From contig CAVTBY010000005.1 of NCBI GenBank assembly GCA_963733085.1, positions 186,001 through 250,000 of the forward strand: a stretch of 64,000 bases of DNA. Direction: 5' to 3'. Of the stretch, positions 62,446-64,000 are shown piece by piece. The notes below the pieces were generated by a model. That model did no database searches and was not told the origin of the DNA. It saw nothing but the letters and a program-made list of their open reading frames with translations. Numbering within the stretch: the first letter of the stretch is position 1; every line of letters begins with the position of its first letter. Both the position numbers and the translations under genes were made by a program. This stretch comes from Desertimonas sp963733085. Its GTDB lineage: Bacteria > Actinomycetota > Acidimicrobiia > Acidimicrobiales > Ilumatobacteraceae.

Positions 62446-64000
62446 TCAGCGCCAGTCGGGTGGGACCGCGAGGTGGTCGGTCACCGAGCAGTCGGCGCCG
62501 AAGACGACGAAGCGGTCGAAGCCGCGCAGGAACCAGCGGTCGTGGGTGACGGCGATGACGGTTCCGGTGAACTGACCGAGACCGGCTTCGAGTGCCTCGG
62601 CCGAGACGAGGTCGAGGTTGTCGGTCGGCTCGTCGAGGAGCAGCAGCGTCGCGCCGGATCGCTCGAGGAGGAGGATCTGGAATCGGGCCTGCTGGCCGCC
62701 CGACAGCGTCTCGAACGGCTGCTGCGCATTGTCGTGGAGCTCGTAGCGGCGCAGCATCCCCATCGCCGGGCCGCGCACGACGTCGTGGTCGTGGAGGATG
62801 TCGAGCAGCGTTGCTCCGGTCCACTCGGGGTGCTCGTGGGTCTGGTGGAAGAGTCCGGGACGACACCGGCGCCGAGTCGCCACTTGCCTGTGTGGCCGAC
62901 GGTGTCGTCGCCGGCGAGGAGGCGGAGGAAGTGGCTCTTGCCGACACCGTTGCCGCCGAGCACGGCGACGCGCTCGCCGAACCACAGCTCGAGGTCGAAC
63001 GGATCGGTGAGGCCGTCGAGCTCGAGGTGCTCGACGATCACGGCCCGCTTGCCGGTGCGTGCCCCGCCGAGGCGCACGTCGACGCGTTGTGGGCGGACCG
63101 TCGACGGGCGCGTCGTTGCGCTCCTCGAACTGACGCAGTCGGCTCTCGGCCGCTTTCAACCTGGGCGCGAACGTCTCGGAGATCTTGGCCCGCCGGCGCA
63201 TCTCGGCCACCAGGTCGACGAGGCGTTGACGTTCACCGTCGTACCAGGTGCGATCGCGCGCGAGCTTGTCGTGGTGGGCGTGACGAGCCTCGGCGTAGCC
63301 GGCGAACCCGCCGCCGTGCGTCCACGCTCCGTCGGCTTCCACCGTGATGACCTTGGTGGCCGTCGCCGCCAGCAGCTCGCGATCGTGGCTGACGAACAGC
63401 ACGGTCTTGCGCGTCGCCGACAGCTCCCGCTCGAGCCAGCGCTTGGCGGGCACGTCGAGGAAGTTGTCCGGCTCGTCGAGCAGCAGGATGTCGTCCTCGC
63501 CGCGCAGGAGGACCTCCAAGACGATGCGCTTCTGCTCCCCGCCGGAGAACGTGCGCAGCGGCCGCGTGGTGGCCTCCCGCAGCCCGATGCCCACCGCTCG
63601 CGTGAGGCACTCGTCCCAGTGCACCTCGGCGTCGTAGCCACCGTGGTCACCCCAGTCGGCGAGTGCCGCGGCGTAGCCCATCGGGTCGTCCTCCGCCGTC
63701 CGTTCCGCCGTCGCCAGCCGCTGGGCCGAGGCTCGCAGGGCCGGCGGGGCCAGTGACACCAGGAGCTCGCGGGCCGTGAGCGGCGCGTCGTCCGACGCCG
63801 TCGGCGACGCCGACGAGCTGACGCATGACACCGACGTGACCGTCGATCGCCAGCGTTCCCGACGTCGGCGACAGCTCGCCGGCGATCAGCCGCAGCAGGG
63901 TCGACTTGCCGACGCCGTTGGCGCCGACGAGTGCGGCCCGATCGCCATCGCCAACCGAGAAGCTCACGTCGCGCAGCAGCTCGACCCCGCCCGGCAGTCG
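62446..64000 (-). pseudogene. ABC-F family ATPase, three frameshifts, 5' end beyond right edge
   Basis: The first ATPase module has Walker A LVGANGVGKSTLLRL (near the edge), then after a break near 63815 the signature LRTFSGGEQKRIVLEVL and Walker B LLLDEPDNFLDVP. A linker (AGYAEARHAHHDKLARDRTW) leads, after a break near 63095, to the second Walker A LGGNGVGKSHFLRLLAG, and after another near 62865 to LSGGQQARFQILLLERSG, LLLDEPTDNLDLVS and VIAVTHDRWFLRGFDRF. Paired ATPases without membrane domains are typical of ABC-F proteins, ribosome-acting factors of translation or antibiotic protection. Confidence 0.85.

Overview
This is a GC-rich stretch with densely packed genes in short operons. Its families are typical of Actinomycetota: BTAD/AfsR-type regulators, SigE-like ECF sigma factors, NarL/LiaS-type two-component systems, DUF5995, and actinobacterial small membrane proteins. 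I infer an actinobacterium, possibly Acidimicrobiia (Ilumatobacter-like). There is no rRNA, tRNA, phage, insertion sequence or CRISPR array. Most genes are regulators, methyltransferases, oxidoreductases, hydrolases and envelope proteins.

Layout. 0-5 kb: a PadR regulator with an ABC exporter and a large FtsX-type permease, then a secreted nuclease. 5-10.5 kb: a methyltransferase, DUF1697 and metallo-hydrolase set, then a divergent envelope-stress locus in which both the LiaF-like membrane protein and the sensor kinase carry PspC domains. 10.5-16.8 kb: small redox and regulatory genes, including a LuxR/GAF regulator flanked by a hemerythrin gene and a cupredoxin-like lipoprotein gene; the three promoters share one palindrome. 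16.8-27 kb: a badly frameshifted peptidase, a repeat-rich gene-free stretch, a GDSL/peptidoglycan-binding protein, methyltransferases, a di-iron-type metallo-beta-lactamase protein, a TPR regulator, a SpoIIE phosphatase and a second hemerythrin. 28-32 kb: one operon of ABC exporter, ECF sigma factor, membrane protein (probable anti-sigma) and an anchored Ig-like protein. 32-39 kb: an ArsR/SRPBCC operon with two matching operators, a PIG-L deacetylase, an acyl-CoA dehydrogenase and a 949-residue BTAD/NB-ARC regulator. 39-47.5 kb: a zinc-motif protein, a flavoprotein/methyltransferase/AhpD-like operon, OsmC, P450, an adenylate cyclase and an epoxide hydrolase. 47.5-64 kb: esterase, NYN nuclease, M15 peptidase, GH43, FAD monooxygenase, two-component system, a secreted TSP3 protein, a desaturase-Rieske fusion and an ABC-F ATPase cut by the right edge.

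Two features of the whole window stand out. First, at least six families of dispersed palindromic or structured repeats, about 20 copies, sit almost entirely between genes. The best is a 48-nt element with a 21-6-21 design and seven copies. Its inner stem differs between copies but stays complementary, which indicates selection on a folded structure. The four clean copies lie at gene 3' ends, three of them between convergent genes, so they may be bidirectional transcription boundaries without a U-tract. Several copies overlap the start or stop codon of the neighbouring gene. Second, about 17 genes are broken by small frameshifts, often several per gene, while neighbours are intact. This could be uncorrected indel error in the assembly or real decay; it affects every broken gene listed here and should be settled against reads first.
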